Positions 1 to 10,599 of a DNA stretch of 64,000 bases are shown here, piece by piece. The notes below the pieces were generated by a model. It was not told where the DNA came from. It saw only the letters and a program-made list of their open reading frames with translations, and made no database searches. A program made the translations under genes and the position numbers. This stretch comes from Liolophura sinensis (taxonomy: Eukaryota; Mollusca; Polyplacophora; Chitonida; Chitonidae). The stretch lies in contig NC_088300.1 in assembly GCF_032854445.1 (NCBI RefSeq), forward strand, positions 61,542,984-61,606,983. The letters are read 5' to 3'. The stretch's first letter is position 1, and the number at the start of each line of letters is the position of its first letter.

Positions 1-473
1 GCGGATCGGAACATTTAATGATCGAAATTTCGACTTAAGTCTCAGATCGCCTCTTGATCCATTACATTGTAATGATTCAACAGCTAAAACAAAAACGCGT
101 GAAATATATTCTTGTAATGGTTTTTGTCGATTGATAGTTTTGATTTTAGCTTACATTTCCGTCGTGCAAATGCGGGGATCGCAATCTTATATTGCTAGCG
201 GACAAAGATGTTATATTATATATTATATATTATATTTCACTGACGTCAGTGAAAAAATTGAGAGTTATTTATTTGAAATTATTAATTTCAGTTTTCCTTA
301 TGTAGTAATTTTATGTAGCAATATCCATAGAATAAAATAGGCCTAAACTTCCTGCGCATGCCGATTGAATGCAATTTGAAATGTTATTTCCGCTGCCGGC
401 TATTGTGCGCAGCTGGAAGCTTGAAGGAGTCGATATTTATTACTCTAAGAAACAATTTTCCTCGTCGGCTTAC
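1..473 (-). other. intron sequence downstream of the helix-7 exon; next exon not found
   Basis: This is the sequence after the GTAAGC donor of the helix-7 exon. I see no convincing exon for the conserved start of the cytoplasmic tail, so the 3' exons probably lie to the left of the window. It holds a short AT-rich ATATT run (about 209-235) next to a perfect 20-bp palindrome at 235-254. Confidence 0.6.
235..254. repeat. perfect 20-bp palindrome with a TGACGTCA core
   Basis: The sequence TTTCACTGACGTCAGTGAAA reads the same on both strands. The central octamer TGACGTCA (241-248) is the consensus CRE bound by CREB/ATF bZIP dimers. Whether it is occupied is unknown. It lies in an intron, next to an AT-rich repeat. 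Confidence 0.7.
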
Positions 474-698
474 CTTTGGCACAAAGACTAAACACAGGGT
501 TATTGTGGTACAAAATATAATAAATAAGCCAATGATGATGAAAGCGGCGTTGGGTTGGTCTTTGATGACGAAAGACACGGCCGCTCCACACACGCACATT
601 ATCACCACGTTGTACACACTCATCCCGATGTACTTGGAATCATTCAGCGCCGGAATGCTCACTTGGCGCGTCTCCCAAGCAAGAAAACATCCAAAGAC
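474..698 (-). CDS. GABBR2: GABBR2 exon: end of helix 5, helix 6, helix 7
   Basis: 75 codons, phase 0 at both ends. The acceptor is CAG before GTC TTT GGA and the donor is AAG|GTAAGC. It encodes [11 protein letters not shown] (end of helix 5), then [18 protein letters not shown] into helix 6 ([13 protein letters not shown]), the short extracellular loop IKDQPNA, and helix 7 ([20 protein letters not shown]). It ends in the FVPK motif that closes helix 7 throughout class C. This is the most conserved block of the receptor and the clearest subunit-2 signature. The next exon (cytoplasmic tail) is outside the window. Confidence 0.97.
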
Positions 699-1512
699 CT
701 GACAAAACAGTAAAGAAACTCAACTCATATGATTGAAGAGGTTGTTTGTGCTATTCGCGGGTCTCCAGTAATTCTTCCCGAACAATTTCCTGTTGTTTTC
801 GCACACAACGTTTTATGTCCGTCATAAAAGCTGGCTATGACGTTAACAGTAATTTTAGTCTGCAATAGCAGCGACGTAAATTAAACAGTGAAGGCGACAA
901 AAGCAATTCTGAAGGAGGCTGTTAGCAATCAAATGTCTTATTTCTAGTATAAATCAAAGTCACAATGTCGTAAAAAAAAGGGATCACCTACGAATGCTCT
1001 TTAGATCGAAACTTCAAACCAACCAGCCGCAGTCCCTTTAATCACTTGAGTTTACAACCTGTATATTTAGAATGAACCTAACAAAGCACAATTCGTTTTC
1101 TAGATTCTTAAACTAAACCGTGCCCTTTATGATTACACCCAGATGACGACTAGCGTAAATCTTTTGAGGTGGCGAGTTCAAATACAGCTCCAGCTTTGTA
1201 TTAATCACTCATCACGGAAACAATTATTTAATTTATTAATTTTCTTTACCCAGTTTTGAAATAATATGACTATATGCTCATCTGTTTATGCAATCAACAT
1301 TAAATTTTCCAGGTGTAATATTGCGGAACCAATTTCCCGAGTTTTTAGGCAATGATGACGTCACAAACGAGCACTGCACTAGTATCATTCAAATGGGCGA
1401 TGTTGATATTGTTAGACATTGCTCAGTCAAGTAACGTAAGTGTGATTGTGGTGTTGTGTCTTACTCCACATGATTTTGTCTTGTCCATTTTAAAGAGGTT
1501 ATTTATACTGAC
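699..1512 (-). other. GABBR2 intron, 814 bp
   Basis: No gene is seen. It contains a short SINE-like fragment with a tRNA box-B-like GAGTTCAAATAC (1162-1200) and one consensus CRE octamer at 1356-1363. The rest is unremarkable AT-rich sequence. Confidence 0.7.
1162..1200 (+). repeat. SINE fragment (box-B region)
   Basis: GGTGGCGAGTTCAAATACAG followed by CTCCAGC resembles the matching part of the longer element at 59760-59931 (TTGTGAGTTCGAATACAG). It is a short remnant. Confidence 0.35.
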
Positions 1513-1614
1513 CAAGAGCAAACCTTTATAGACGTAGAGCGTAGCCATCCAGGCTGTCATGTGTTTACTGTGACAGAATTCTATTAGAGGTATAATCTCC
1601 ACGTCACCAACGAT
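1513..1614 (-). CDS. GABBR2: GABBR2 exon: extracellular loop 2 and first part of helix 5
   Basis: 34 codons, phase 0 at both ends. The acceptor is TTATTTCAG|ATC and the donor is TTG|GTCAGT, a slightly unusual but valid GT donor. It encodes VGDVEIIPLIEFCHSKHM and then TAWMATLYVYKGLLL. The cysteine in EFCHS is the extracellular-loop-2 partner of the conserved class C disulfide to the top of helix 3. YVYKGLLL joins VFGCFLAW of the next exon to complete helix 5. Confidence 0.96.
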
Positions 1615-2513
1615 CTGAAATAACAGAAAGACTAAACACATTGTGAACTGAAAGCCAATGTTTGTCCGTGTGTAGAAAGCCATATCACGCCATGTACATG
1701 TACTCCTCTACACTTATCACACTTTCTGTGAAACAGAGATTAAAATCATTATGGGTACAATGCTGCTCACCCACTCCTTAAAATACATGATTTATGTATC
1801 CATCTTTTTAAAAAATACACACAAAAGCTTGTACTCTGATCAGAACCGTGACCAATGTCTGAACTGTTGTCGCATGGGCATAATATTGCCATGAGTTGTT
1901 GATTGTCACCCGTATGATTTGACCTGTGCATGTGTATTGATGCGCAGTCGAAACATCTATCTGGCTACACACAACAATTAATGCTTCCGGGTCAGGATAA
2001 GCCCTGCAATCCCTTGTTACTGTTTGATTAATTTTTTGGTTCCATTTTTTGTTCTACATAAGTAGCATCATTCTGTAGCAGAGGCTTCGAAGTTTCATTC
2101 TAGATATAAATTTGTGTGTTTTTCAGGAAGAAATGGAAATCGATGAACATTAGACAAAAGCAGTCAAAAGTCCCCTTTACCTGCCTCTGACTGAATGGGT
2201 TGCACCCCTGTCAGCTGTTTTTGTGAAAAATGCACAGCTCAAAATTGCCTGTCATACAGGCTTGGAGCGTTCGGGCATTGGATATTGCTGAGGCCAGATG
2301 TTAACATGTAAGTAAAATAAAAGATTAACTTTGGAAAGTTTGAAATACCGTTTTAGAGCCTATTTTACAGATTTTGAAATTTAAATTTTGAACTCCTCAT
2401 AAATTTGATCTTAAGGAATCAAATGTATCAAATGTTCAACTTCTGCAAGAACTGTGCATTGTGGCGAATTAGAAATGGCTTTGTGGAATTGGCGTCTGGG
2501 TTATAATACTCAC
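1615..2513 (-). other. GABBR2 intron, 899 bp
   Basis: I recognise no gene or repeat element here. Confidence 0.7.
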
Positions 2514-2636
2514 CTCTGGGGCAAGGCTCTTGACTGAGCGCTGAAGCGGGTCGATTCCTTGCCACAGCGCCAAGATGACAGCGTCCAACAACAACAACAC
2601 ACACACAATGAAGAACAGTTTGTAGTCCTTTATCAC
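2514..2636 (-). CDS. GABBR2: GABBR2 exon: intracellular loop 2 end and helix 4
   Basis: 41 codons, phase 0 at both ends, with acceptor TCAG|GTG ATA AAG and donor GAG|GTGAGT. It encodes VIKDYKLFFIVCVLLLLDAV then ILALWQGIDPLQRSVKSLAPE. The charged start belongs to intracellular loop 2, a G-protein contact region; helix 4 follows, then the DPL...R motif opening extracellular loop 2. The helix-4 stretch is written by a near-simple run of GTGTGTGTG(TTG)n on the coding strand. Confidence 0.96.
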
Positions 2637-3971
2637 CTGAAAAGAAATGAAAAATAATTCTGATAGTTGGTTCCTAAGTGTTCAAAATAACTAATTTGCA
2701 CCCGGTACATTTTGGAAAAACATATGACTAAATATTTTTTTTTTAAGACACTAACTAATAAATATTTCAGTCAAAACATTTCGTATACTTAAATGTTTGT
2801 GGAGTTTTACATAGTACCCCTCTATGACGTCAATCTGGGGAGAGCTAACATGAAAGATAATTCAACATATATCTAAATTATCGTTTCATCATAAATGATA
2901 ACACAAAGACATTCCCATAGGCAAAGGGTTAGAGGGGAGAGTTGTGTTTTTGTTTTGTGGCTTTCCATGCCTAGGCTTTACCCGTTTTCTGTTGTAATAA
3001 TTTAAGGAATTTAAATATTTAGTCTTTGAATGAAAGATGCGGTTACTGTAAGTTTGCAGCATCCTGTGGATGGTCGTGGGCTTAACACGGGCTCTGCCCG
3101 ATTTCCTCCCACCATCATGTTGCCCGGCGTCGAATAAGTGAGTACGGCGTAAAACATCCATCAAAAAGTTAAATAAATTAATTAAATGAAAGAATCGTTA
3201 AGCAATTGAACTGAGCGGCTGTCCCTTGCAGTTGCTTAATTCTTTTCCATGTCATTTTCCACACTGCTCAATAGCCACATTTCCTCAAAATAATATTTCT
3301 ACTTAAATAGATACTAAAAATAAATAATCGCATATAAGAAACTTATCGCATTCGGCTCAACAATTCTTTGTGGCTACAAAGTGAGCACTGTGCTATCTAT
3401 TCTTAATCTGGACAGATTTAGTTTAATCGATTAAAATGTGAGGAAAATTTTGAAATGACTTCTCAGAAAATCGTTTTAGGGTGTTTGTTTGATTTCCCTG
3501 TTTGGAGAAAGACAACATTTTCATATCATTGTCTGATGGATGACCGGCAGCTATCTGACGCCATCTGCCTTATGCAAGACATCGTATGCCGACGTTTCAC
3601 CGGCCAAACATTTTATGTGTATTGACATATATGTTCAAGTTTTGTAGTTTTTCGCCGGTTTTATTTTTGTTGATCAACAGTGCATGGTTTTGGCAAACAG
3701 CGTTATGACCTGTAGAACTGAGAACGACGCCGCTCCGTCGCCTCCAGCCCAGTCTCATCGACAGCGCAATCATTTTTCTAAAGCACAATCCGTCTCCGGT
3801 TACCTGCGTAAATTGAAAATAAATCAAGGGTGATCCTGCTCTAGGAAGAGCCCATCACTCGCCGAAATAACCACGGGCAGCACATTGGCATTATCCCTGT
3901 TAAAGGCCACTTTCCAAAGAGAGCTAAGATAACAAAGAGAATCACGAATGTGTCCGCAAATCGAACAGTAC
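2637..3971 (-). other. GABBR2 intron, 1.3 kb
   Basis: It contains one SINE tail copy (3055-3187) and a CRE octamer at 2825-2832. I see nothing else. Confidence 0.7.
3055..3187 (+). repeat. SINE family A, 3' half
   Basis: This matches the family-A body: TGGATGGTCGTGGG, a C/G-rich segment, TTTCCTCCCACCAT, GCGTCGAATAAGTGA, GAGTACGGCGTAAAACATCC and an A/T-rich AAATAAATT tail. The tRNA-derived head is missing (5' truncation). Confidence 0.8.
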
Positions 3972-4079
3972 CTTCTTGTTAAGTTTGATGTTGGTAAAGA
4001 TTGCATGTACTCTCCACGTTTTGCTGAACATAGCCCCAAAGGCTAATGTAAACCCAACCGCTAGAACCCACGCACGTGC
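3972..4079 (-). CDS. GABBR2: GABBR2 exon: helix 3 and intracellular loop 2
   Basis: 36 codons, phase 0, with acceptor TTTCAG|GCA and donor AAG|GTACTG. It encodes ARAWVLAVGFTLAFGAMF (helix 3), then SKTWRVHAIFTNIKLNKK. The FGAMFSKTWRVHAIF block is a near-invariant subunit-2 feature. The basic loop that follows is the part of subunit 2 needed for G-protein activation, according to family knowledge. Confidence 0.97.
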
Positions 4080-4670
4080 CTGAAACATGGGAAAGATGGT
4101 AAAAACGGTCAATACAGGAGACTTTCTGATTAGCGACCCCGAGGCTGGGATTAAAACTATACCAGCACACTAAACCTCAGCTTTTAGTGTATTTCTGACA
4201 ATTTAAACATAATTATTCTCAAACTAGCAGTTCACAGATATATGTAAGGTATTACTGCTTTTCGCATAACGGATCAAGGAAAAAGAACTCAGTTAAAATT
4301 AATGTTTACATATTACTGAAGGAAGCTCCTGTTGGAAATACGAAGTTATGTAGTGTTGATCTATGTGTAAAAACAAACATTCCTATACCAGCTGTTAAAA
4401 TGAATGCTCCGGGTCAATAATCACAAGTCTAATTCCAAAAGCAGCGTTCAACAAAAACCATCAAAGAACTGAGAAGTCCGAAATTAGGACAGTTTTCAGT
4501 GATGATGGTACCGCTGATTGCAACGTATTAATAGTCGCAATGCTTTAGTGAACCATCTGGAATAAACGGCTAAAGTGTATCACCATACTAGCTCTACAAC
4601 TGTTCAAGTCTCAGTTCTACCTTCCTGAAAGGTGGACGTCACGCAAGGGTACTCCTTCTTTGCACCTTAC
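4080..4670 (-). other. GABBR2 intron, 591 bp
   Basis: I recognise no gene, repeat element or other feature in it. Confidence 0.7.
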
Positions 4671-4803
4671 CGAACACATAAGAGGAAATCGGCTGGAGGG
4701 AAGCAATCCGCCATCTGTACCCAGCAGAAACACGCTGATGTAGTTCATAATACAGCCGACGATAATGATGTTGTTCATGTTGGGACTGGACATCTTGATG
4801 TAC
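4671..4803 (-). CDS. GABBR2: GABBR2 exon: intracellular loop 1 and helix 2
   Basis: 133 nt: one base completes an Arg codon from the previous exon, then 44 codons. The acceptor is TACTCAG|G and the donor is TCG|GTAAGG. It encodes YIKMSSPNMNNIIIVGCIMN then YISVFLLGTDGGLLPSSRFP and LMCS. The MSSPxxNN motif of loop 1 is diagnostic for GABA-B subunits. The cysteine in MCS sits at the top of helix 3 and is the expected disulfide partner of the loop-2 cysteine at 1513-1614. Confidence 0.97.
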
Positions 4804-6094
4804 CTGAGTAATAATAACATTTTCAGTTTATATGGCGAGCTTCTTCCCTCAGCACTGGTACACTCTCAAAACTAATCTTTTAAATTTAACACATTATGTT
4901 TTCTGAGTTATGCTAGATGGGTGAATGGATGAAACACACCCGATGTCCAACCACCTCTTCTCGTGATAACTTTACTTTTTCCATCCATTCCCTGTTAAAA
5001 CAATTGTGACGCCATGACGTCAGAGAAAGATTGAACATTTGTAGCCAATGTGAGAAACATCCGGTTGACCTATTTGCAACAGAACTGTTCTGTTGGAATA
5101 ACAGAACAATTTTGTCATATATGACATAATAGTTTGTAACAATAACGTTCAGCATCACTCAGAAAACCATGTAATTGATCAATTAAACAGATTAGTTTTT
5201 ACAGTGTACGCTAAGTGACAGCAGTATCTGCTCAGATTGCCGTACTTATAATGCTACCTTGCTACAACAAAAAACAATCCAGAAAGCATTACCAGTTGGG
5301 CGAGGTTAAAAAACAATGCGATTGATGTGGTCATATTAACTCCTTCTGCAGACCTGGCTTAATTTCTTCTTTCATTCCTTTTCTTCACTTCATTTCATAT
5401 GGATTTGTGTGGTTGTGAGCAATAGTACTTTGTACAAATCGGTGAGCGTCACACCACATTTTCATCTACTGTCGAAATAATAAGTTAAAGCTATAAAAAT
5501 GACACTACCATTGATTTTTGTAATAATATAATAAACAGAACCATGAGTGCATAGCGGTCCTTGAAAATATTTCATAGTACTGGTTCATAAAGGCTGATTA
5601 CTTGAGCTTACAAACATTTCAGCTTACATTTATTTATTTCTTTGACCGAATTATGTTTTACACCATAATTTAAACTGTTTCACTTTTCCCAAAACGGGGT
5701 TAATGAGTAACAACAAACCGAGGGAAACGATCAAATCCAGATCTAGGTTCTAAACTTCACTGGTAACAACCAACAACGCCTTAAATCTCTGGGTAAGAAT
5801 AGTACAAACCCTACATCTCTTAAGTGAAGTGCGACAGACACATGCTTTAGGGCCAAGGTCACGCAGAATTTCTGCGTTTGGGGAGGATTCTGGCTGTGGG
5901 ATAGGTAACATGTAAACAACAGTTGGAACAGAACCCTGTAGTGGGATGGGTAACACAGAAATAAGCGTTAGATCCTCCTTCAGACTAGGAAACGAAAGGC
6001 AACTTTTTGGCTCGGCTACTAGTATAAAATGACTATCAAACCAGGTTACAAAGCAACCACAAAGAATCCGCGGAGCTCAAAAGGATTGTCTTAC
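4804..6094 (-). other. GABBR2 intron, 1.3 kb
   Basis: No gene or SINE recognised. A CRE octamer lies at 5015-5022. Around 5893-5955 a GTGGGATNGGTAACA motif occurs twice, about 48 bp apart. Confidence 0.7.
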
Positions 6095-6245
6095 CGATGT
6101 TTGCGGAAGTAGATGTTTGTCGTGAGGAAGACAAGCGCCATGACGATACCGATCCCGGACAGGACGCATAGAGCGGCATAGATAGGCGTGTTTACTCTCT
6201 GCATCTCCGATTTCTGTAAATATCCATCTCTTGGTGGACCGTTAC
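6095..6245 (-). CDS. GABBR2: GABBR2 exon: membrane-proximal linker and helix 1
   Basis: 151 nt: two bases finish a Gly codon, 49 codons follow, and CG is left over for the next exon. The acceptor is CATCTAG|GT and the donor is CG|GTAAGA. It encodes NGPPRDGYLQKSEMQRVNTP, then helix 1 (IYAALCVLSGIGIVMALVFL) and TTNIYFRKH. The PPRD motif corresponds to the conserved PPKD of the linker between the ligand domain and helix 1. Confidence 0.97.
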
Positions 6246-7320
6246 CTAGATGGCGAAGTGAGAAAATGATTAGTCACGAGACTGATTGCGAACAGGACCC
6301 AGTATCATGATACTGTCTTAGACTTAAGTCAGATTTAGTCTTTACTAAGTAGGATTTTTCCTGATTTTAGATTTGAACTTATATACTAATTTTCAAAATG
6401 TACATGAACGACTAAGGCAACTCTCTAAAATTTCTAAGGTAAGTCATAGCGCAGTAAACTATCTTAAAGTCAAGACTAAGTTTGTCTTAAGTCTAAAACA
6501 GCTTCGTGATCCTGGGGCCTGGTATTGAACTTTGATATATCTTCTTTTCAGATATGCACCTTATAATACGGACATTATATATACATATATATTGGGCGGG
6601 CATAAAAAAATGGGCCGTTCTTTCAAACTCAATAACTCCGAAACCCTCTTTCGTCAGCTTCTAAACATTTACACACTCCTAATTATACAGACTGAATTTT
6701 AATTTCATCCTTTAAGATTTCTGTTCATGGGACCAAAATCAAAACAGAGTCAAAAACCCATGTTCCGAATATTTCAAAATGACGTTCTACCTTGTTTTAC
6801 TTGAAAGGGTGATCAACTGGTCCTTCATCTTCTCGGCAGACAGCGCACAAACGTTTCTTTCATGAACTGATTGAGTCCCGAATCTCCTTAAGAGACCTTT
6901 TTTCCAGCAGTCCCTGATGCGTGTCACACAGGTGCAGCGCGCGCTCTACTCATGACACCTGACAGGTGATGCAATGTGGGTCACCGGGACGTGCGTTTTT
7001 GAAGCTATGTTTTCATTTTAACCCTGTGTACGGACTACTCAGGCGATGACCTTGGAAAATGGTCAGTCAAAATCATGCCATGTCTAAAGTTTGAAAGAGT
7101 TTGGACAAAGTGTAATGGAGCAATGCAGCATCAAAGTACGACTCATTGCCAGCCCTTTATATATCTAGCATGGTTAGTAAAACGAATATTCTTTGGACAA
7201 TTCTACGATAATAAAGTAGCTATTTGAATATGTATTATTTAACGATTAACGGGGTCAAGAAAAACACAAAAGTTTCAGAATGAAGAGGACAGATCGTTTT
7301 TATCATTAAAGCTCACGAAC
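6246..7320 (-). other. GABBR2 intron, 1.1 kb
   Basis: It contains a ~220-bp foldback element (6296-6518); the rest is unassigned. Confidence 0.7.
6296..6518. repeat. MITE-like foldback element with ~50-bp inverted ends
   Basis: The left arm (6296-6345) begins ACCCAGTATCATGATACTG and continues TTAGACTTAAGTCAGATTTA. The reverse complement of 6466-6518 reads CCCCAGGATCACGAAGCTG then TTAGACTTAAGACAAACTTA. The arms flank about 120 bp rich in CTAAG-type words. It has no coding capacity and looks like a non-autonomous inverted-repeat element. The outer GGCCCCAGGATCAC motif also appears in part near 29900. Confidence 0.65.
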
Positions 7321-7404
7321 CTGCCCATATTAACGGGTGGTATCCTTCTAACGTCAAGTGGTCGCCATCTTTCTGGAACTCGCCAACTTTGACCAACTTT
7401 CCGT
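7321..7404 (-). CDS. GABBR2: GABBR2 exon: last strand of the ligand-binding domain
   Basis: 84 nt: two bases finish an Asp codon, 27 codons follow, and one base is left over. The acceptor is TTGCTTAG|AC and the donor is GCAG|GTTCGT. It encodes GKLVKVGEFQKDGDHLTLEG then YHPLIWA, which aligns with the family segment of the form ...KVGEY......L...... before the PPKD linker. A cryptic GTGAGC six bases further on would put a stop in the next exon, so the first GT is chosen. Found by phase-guided search between its neighbours. Confidence 0.9.
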
Positions 7405-7970
7405 CTAAGCAAAAATGTAGAAAATTTTCTCATAATTATTTTTCTATGGAGCATGAGATAAGGCCTCTTGTACTGTTTGTCAGCCATTTTATATATAAAG
7501 GTTATGAAACAAGGAATACGTATTTATATGATGAGAAATGGTACAAAAAGTGGGTCATTAGAGAATAGCACTATGATACATTGTACAAAGGGATATAGAA
7601 GACAGCAAACTTATTCATAAAATTAAGGAAGGTCTGGCAGCAACCAAGTGGATGGTTGTGGCTTTTCCCTGAGCTCTCCTGATTTTCCTCCCAACATAAT
7701 GCTCCCGTTGTATAAATGAAATATTCTTGAGCACAGCGTAAACACCAGTCAAATAAATAAATAAATAAAATCAAGGAATTTTGAAAATATGTCTATAAAC
7801 AAAATAGTTACTTCGCAATCACACTCTGCTAAACGAAGCGAACGAAATGTGTGTTTCTGTTTTCTAGAAACAAAGCTTTTCTGAAACGAAGTTGACATAT
7901 TTTTGTTGACTTTATTCGTTATCCAATTCATCAAAAAGTAGGAACATTATTTACAACCTGTTTTTCGTAC
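7405..7970 (-). other. GABBR2 intron, 566 bp
   Basis: It holds a family-A SINE copy (7631-7770) and nothing else recognised. Confidence 0.7.
7631..7770 (+). repeat. SINE family A, 3' half
   Basis: The body matches family A (GCAACCAAGTGGATGG, TTTTCCTCCCAACATAATGC, GAAATATTCTTGAGCACAGC, AACACCAGTC) and ends in an (AAAT)n tail. The 5' head is missing. Confidence 0.8.
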
Positions 7971-8031
7971 CTTGAAACTGTTGTATTTCAATCATTCCAA
8001 TCCTGTCACCATTCTGAAACTTGACAGTTCC
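7971..8031 (-). CDS. GABBR2: GABBR2 exon: C-terminal strands of the ligand domain
   Basis: 61 nt: 20 codons plus one base. The acceptor is CTCTTCAG|GGA and the donor is CAAG|GTACGA. It encodes GTVKFQNGDRIGMIEIQQFQ, which aligns with the family segment G.V.F..G.R.....I.QFQ directly after NFQGVT of the previous exon. Confidence 0.94.
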
Positions 8032-9410
8032 CTGAAGAGAGATTAAAACGAAAGGTTGTATCCGTAGATAAAAATTACTGGAGTAGATGTTGTATATTAC
8101 TTTTATATGAAGACTGCATGATGTCTATTTGAAGGTAGCAAAAAAAAAACACAATGTGAAATACAGATGGTACACCCTTATATTCAAAATTTGGAATACA
8201 AATTAATGGTTTCTTCTCGAAAAACCCTGTAAAATATAATTAAAGTGATGGCTGGCAAATGGTCACACGTAACCGGAGAAGTACAAGGCCTCTTGTCATT
8301 TTACTTCATTTAATTAGGATTTTATTCTAACTGTTCATGTAACGCTTAAACAGCAGCAAATTACACGCCCTCTAACACTGTGGCTTAAGTAGAATTTAAG
8401 AAAAAATGCAGAATGTTAATTGCAATTTATTAGACGTCATTGGTCTAGAATTACTCAGAATACTGTGTTGTCATCGCATTTAACATACAATAACATTAAA
8501 ACAAAAGCTATTTTTGCATATCTTAAACATTCATAATTTTTAGAGAGAAATGTCTCAGGAAAACGTTCACACGATGTATGAAGTTTTATATCCTTTTGTT
8601 TTTTATATAATCATTTGTAACTATGGAGGCATGACGTAGTTATGACGTCAATTGAGGCAATGAGTTCTTGTCGTTCAAGCGGAGTTTATGCAGTTTAACA
8701 AACGTGTTCTAGCCTCGTTTTTTGGTGCAAAAATAGCAACTTTCCACTTATCCATGTGCAAAGCTTGTGCTGGTACGTATAAATGACAAATAGCAATTTT
8801 GATAGGGAGTATGACTGATTTTACGGACAGCTGAATACAAGCGACTTGCTAGCTGTTTGGCCACCCAGTTAAACGATATTCATTTCAAACATACTGGCAC
8901 TTTTAAGAAACTCTGTCACAACCTAACTACTTCCCTTCATATTTCGCAAGTAACATATTTGCACAAGGTGCCGCAATTCATGGAAAACATAAACCTAAAA
9001 CGAAGCTATGCTGTCCAGCTTTCACGAGTTATGTTAAATATTTGAAACCCATATATTATCATGTTTAAAACTTTTCAAAGCTGCATTTCTAGGCAACTGT
9101 ATTGCTTCCTCGAGTTCAGCCTTCTGCACTGCATCAAAAAATTGAATTACACATATCAGTGACGGTTAGCATTTTGAGCTGCGCTTTCAGCTACCCTTGA
9201 GTGATAAAGCTTAAAAAAAAGAAGATATTTCTGCCATGGGCCATACAGTTATTAGCCCTTATATACCTATATAGATATGTATGTACATGAAGGCGTTGTT
9301 CGGGTGATTACCTATGGACCGGAAGGGCATTTGGTAACTGGCAGTTTTGAATCCCACGTTGGCCTAGAGACGACAACAACAGTCAAGATGAACATGGAAT
9401 ACATACTCAC
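8032..9410 (-). other. GABBR2 intron, 1.4 kb
   Basis: No gene seen. It contains one copy of a dispersed repeat (8636-8845) that recurs in the 10600-11651 intron, with a CRE octamer at 8643-8650. Confidence 0.65.
8636..8845 (+). repeat. dispersed repeat family E, copy 1
   Basis: The words ATGACGTCAATTGAGGCAAT, GAGTTCTTGTCGTTCAAGCG, GAGTTTATGCAGTTT and ACAGCTGAATACAAGCGAC recur, diverged, at 11293-11390 on the same strand. The first block recurs inverted at 10883-10920. I know no name for it. Confidence 0.55.
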
Positions 9411-9629
9411 GGTGACGCCTTGAAAATTAGTTTCATCCAAAGCTTCCTCCATTTCAGGAGTCCGGAACACCATCTCCCAGTCTTCGTCAGAGTCGTCTAT
9501 TTGGGCGTTCTTCAACAGTTTGTCCAAAGCCTTAGCAATCACCCAGACTCCGTCGAAGGCGTAGCCGTGAAATCGACTGAAGTCCTTTCCGCGTTTCTTG
9601 TTGTACAGTGTCAAATACTCTTGTGGAGT
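9411..9629 (-). CDS. GABBR2: GABBR2 exon: C-lobe of the ligand domain
   Basis: 73 codons, phase 0, with acceptor TTTCACCAG|ACT and donor ACC|GTGAGT. It encodes TPQEYLTLYNKKRGKDFSRF, then HGYAFDGVWVIAKALDKLL, an acidic insert (DDSDEDWEMVF), and ALDETNFQGVT. The FHGYAxDGxWxxAxAL motif and NFxGVTG are hallmark C-lobe sequences of subunit 2. It joins SEL of the previous exon and GTVKF of the next without a frame change. Confidence 0.97.
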
Positions 9630-9792
9630 CTGGTGAAATAATTTGTCAGATTCTGCTGTAAAATTACTTTACATATGACTCTTTCGAATTAAGATGAACA
9701 AGGTATGAAGTCGTAAAGCTGGACGAAAAACGTTTTGCGTTTTATGATTTGTCTTTTTCGTTAAATTTTATGAATTTTTTAGATTCTTCAAC

Positions 9793-9880
9793 CCTCCGGT
9801 TTTCTCCAGACCACCCATGAATCTGAACGCCGTTGTATGAGAAATATTTTGATGGCGTTAAACCTCATTTAATCAAATAT
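9793..9880 (+). repeat. degenerate SINE family A tail
   Basis: CTCCGGTTTTCTCCAGACC, ACGCCGTTGTATGAGAAATA and GGCGTTAAACCTCATTTAAT follow the order of the family-A body but are strongly diverged. Confidence 0.4.
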
Positions 9881-10011
9881 ATTAAAATACTTCTTTTCAG
9901 GCTAGGCCCGATCAATGGAGAACTCTTAATTGTAATTTGTATAGAACAAAGTAACTCTGATCTATACAGTTACTTTACATAATTACGTACACGTCTCACA
10001 CACCTAATGAC

Positions 10012-10080
10012 TCCTTCGATATGACTGAAAAATTGTACGATGTTGAAACCCAAATACACATACATACATACATATATACG
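10012..10080 (+). repeat. SINE family B, 3' tail
   Basis: TCGATATGACTGAAAAATTG, then TACGATGTTGAAACCCAAAT and an (ACAT)n run. This is the 3' end of the family-B element seen in fuller form at 24951 and 48316. Confidence 0.65.
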
Positions 10081-10404
10081 AAATCGTCACAACAAACAAA
10101 GACTGAAACGACTTTATCCTAGCGCACAGATTGAGATAGCTCTAAAAAATACATGGCCTGGAACAGCTCTGTCATGTATACTATACAGAGTGGTACTGCT
10201 TTGGCACAGTACACAAACTGGGAAAGCACAGTCAGAGTCATTCAAAGATCGATAGGTTTTACCGACCTATGATGTGTATTTAGAAATGTCACGACTGGCC
10301 ATCTCCTGCAGGGAATCTCCACGTTTTGTTGACTGCAGACAATGAATTATCACCGGAAGCGCGTAAGACGCAGGCCGGAAATCCTTCCATCTCAGACCAC
10401 TTAC

Positions 10405-10599
10405 CAGTTCTGACTCGGTCTCTTCATCACCACTGCTCAGGGGTAACATGTCTGTGGCTATAAACCCGTGCATGGCGGTTTTTATCTGATCTTCTGTACA
10501 GGAAACGGACTGGTCTACGCGCTGTCCCCAGTCTGCGCTGGACGAGTCGCCTAAGATGATCCACTGATATTTAGCTCCGTACATATTACGTTTGTACGC
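10405..10599 (-). CDS. GABBR2: GABBR2 exon: C-lobe, hinge-proximal part
   Basis: 65 codons, phase 0, with acceptor TTTTGTAG|GCG and donor CTG|GTAAGT. It encodes AYKRNMYGAKYQWIILGDSS, a variable loop, SVSCTEDQIKTAMHGFIATD and MLPLSSGDEETESEL. AYxxNMYGxKYQWII and the downstream ...DxxPLSS are family hallmarks. The cysteine in SVSC should pair with that in VFCE of the previous exon, as in other GABA-B ligand domains. Confidence 0.97.

Larger units (their letters stand above)
9630..10404 (-). other. GABBR2 intron, 775 bp
   Basis: Two SINE remnants are present: a degenerate family-A tail (9793-9880) and a family-B tail (10012-10080). No gene seen. Confidence 0.65.

Noticed and set aside
1-90. Possible tail exon on the minus strand after TTTTTGTTTTAG near base 83
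   Set aside because: It would add about 13 residues and a stop right after helix 7 and lacks the conserved start of the cytoplasmic tail. The true 3' exons are more likely outside the window.
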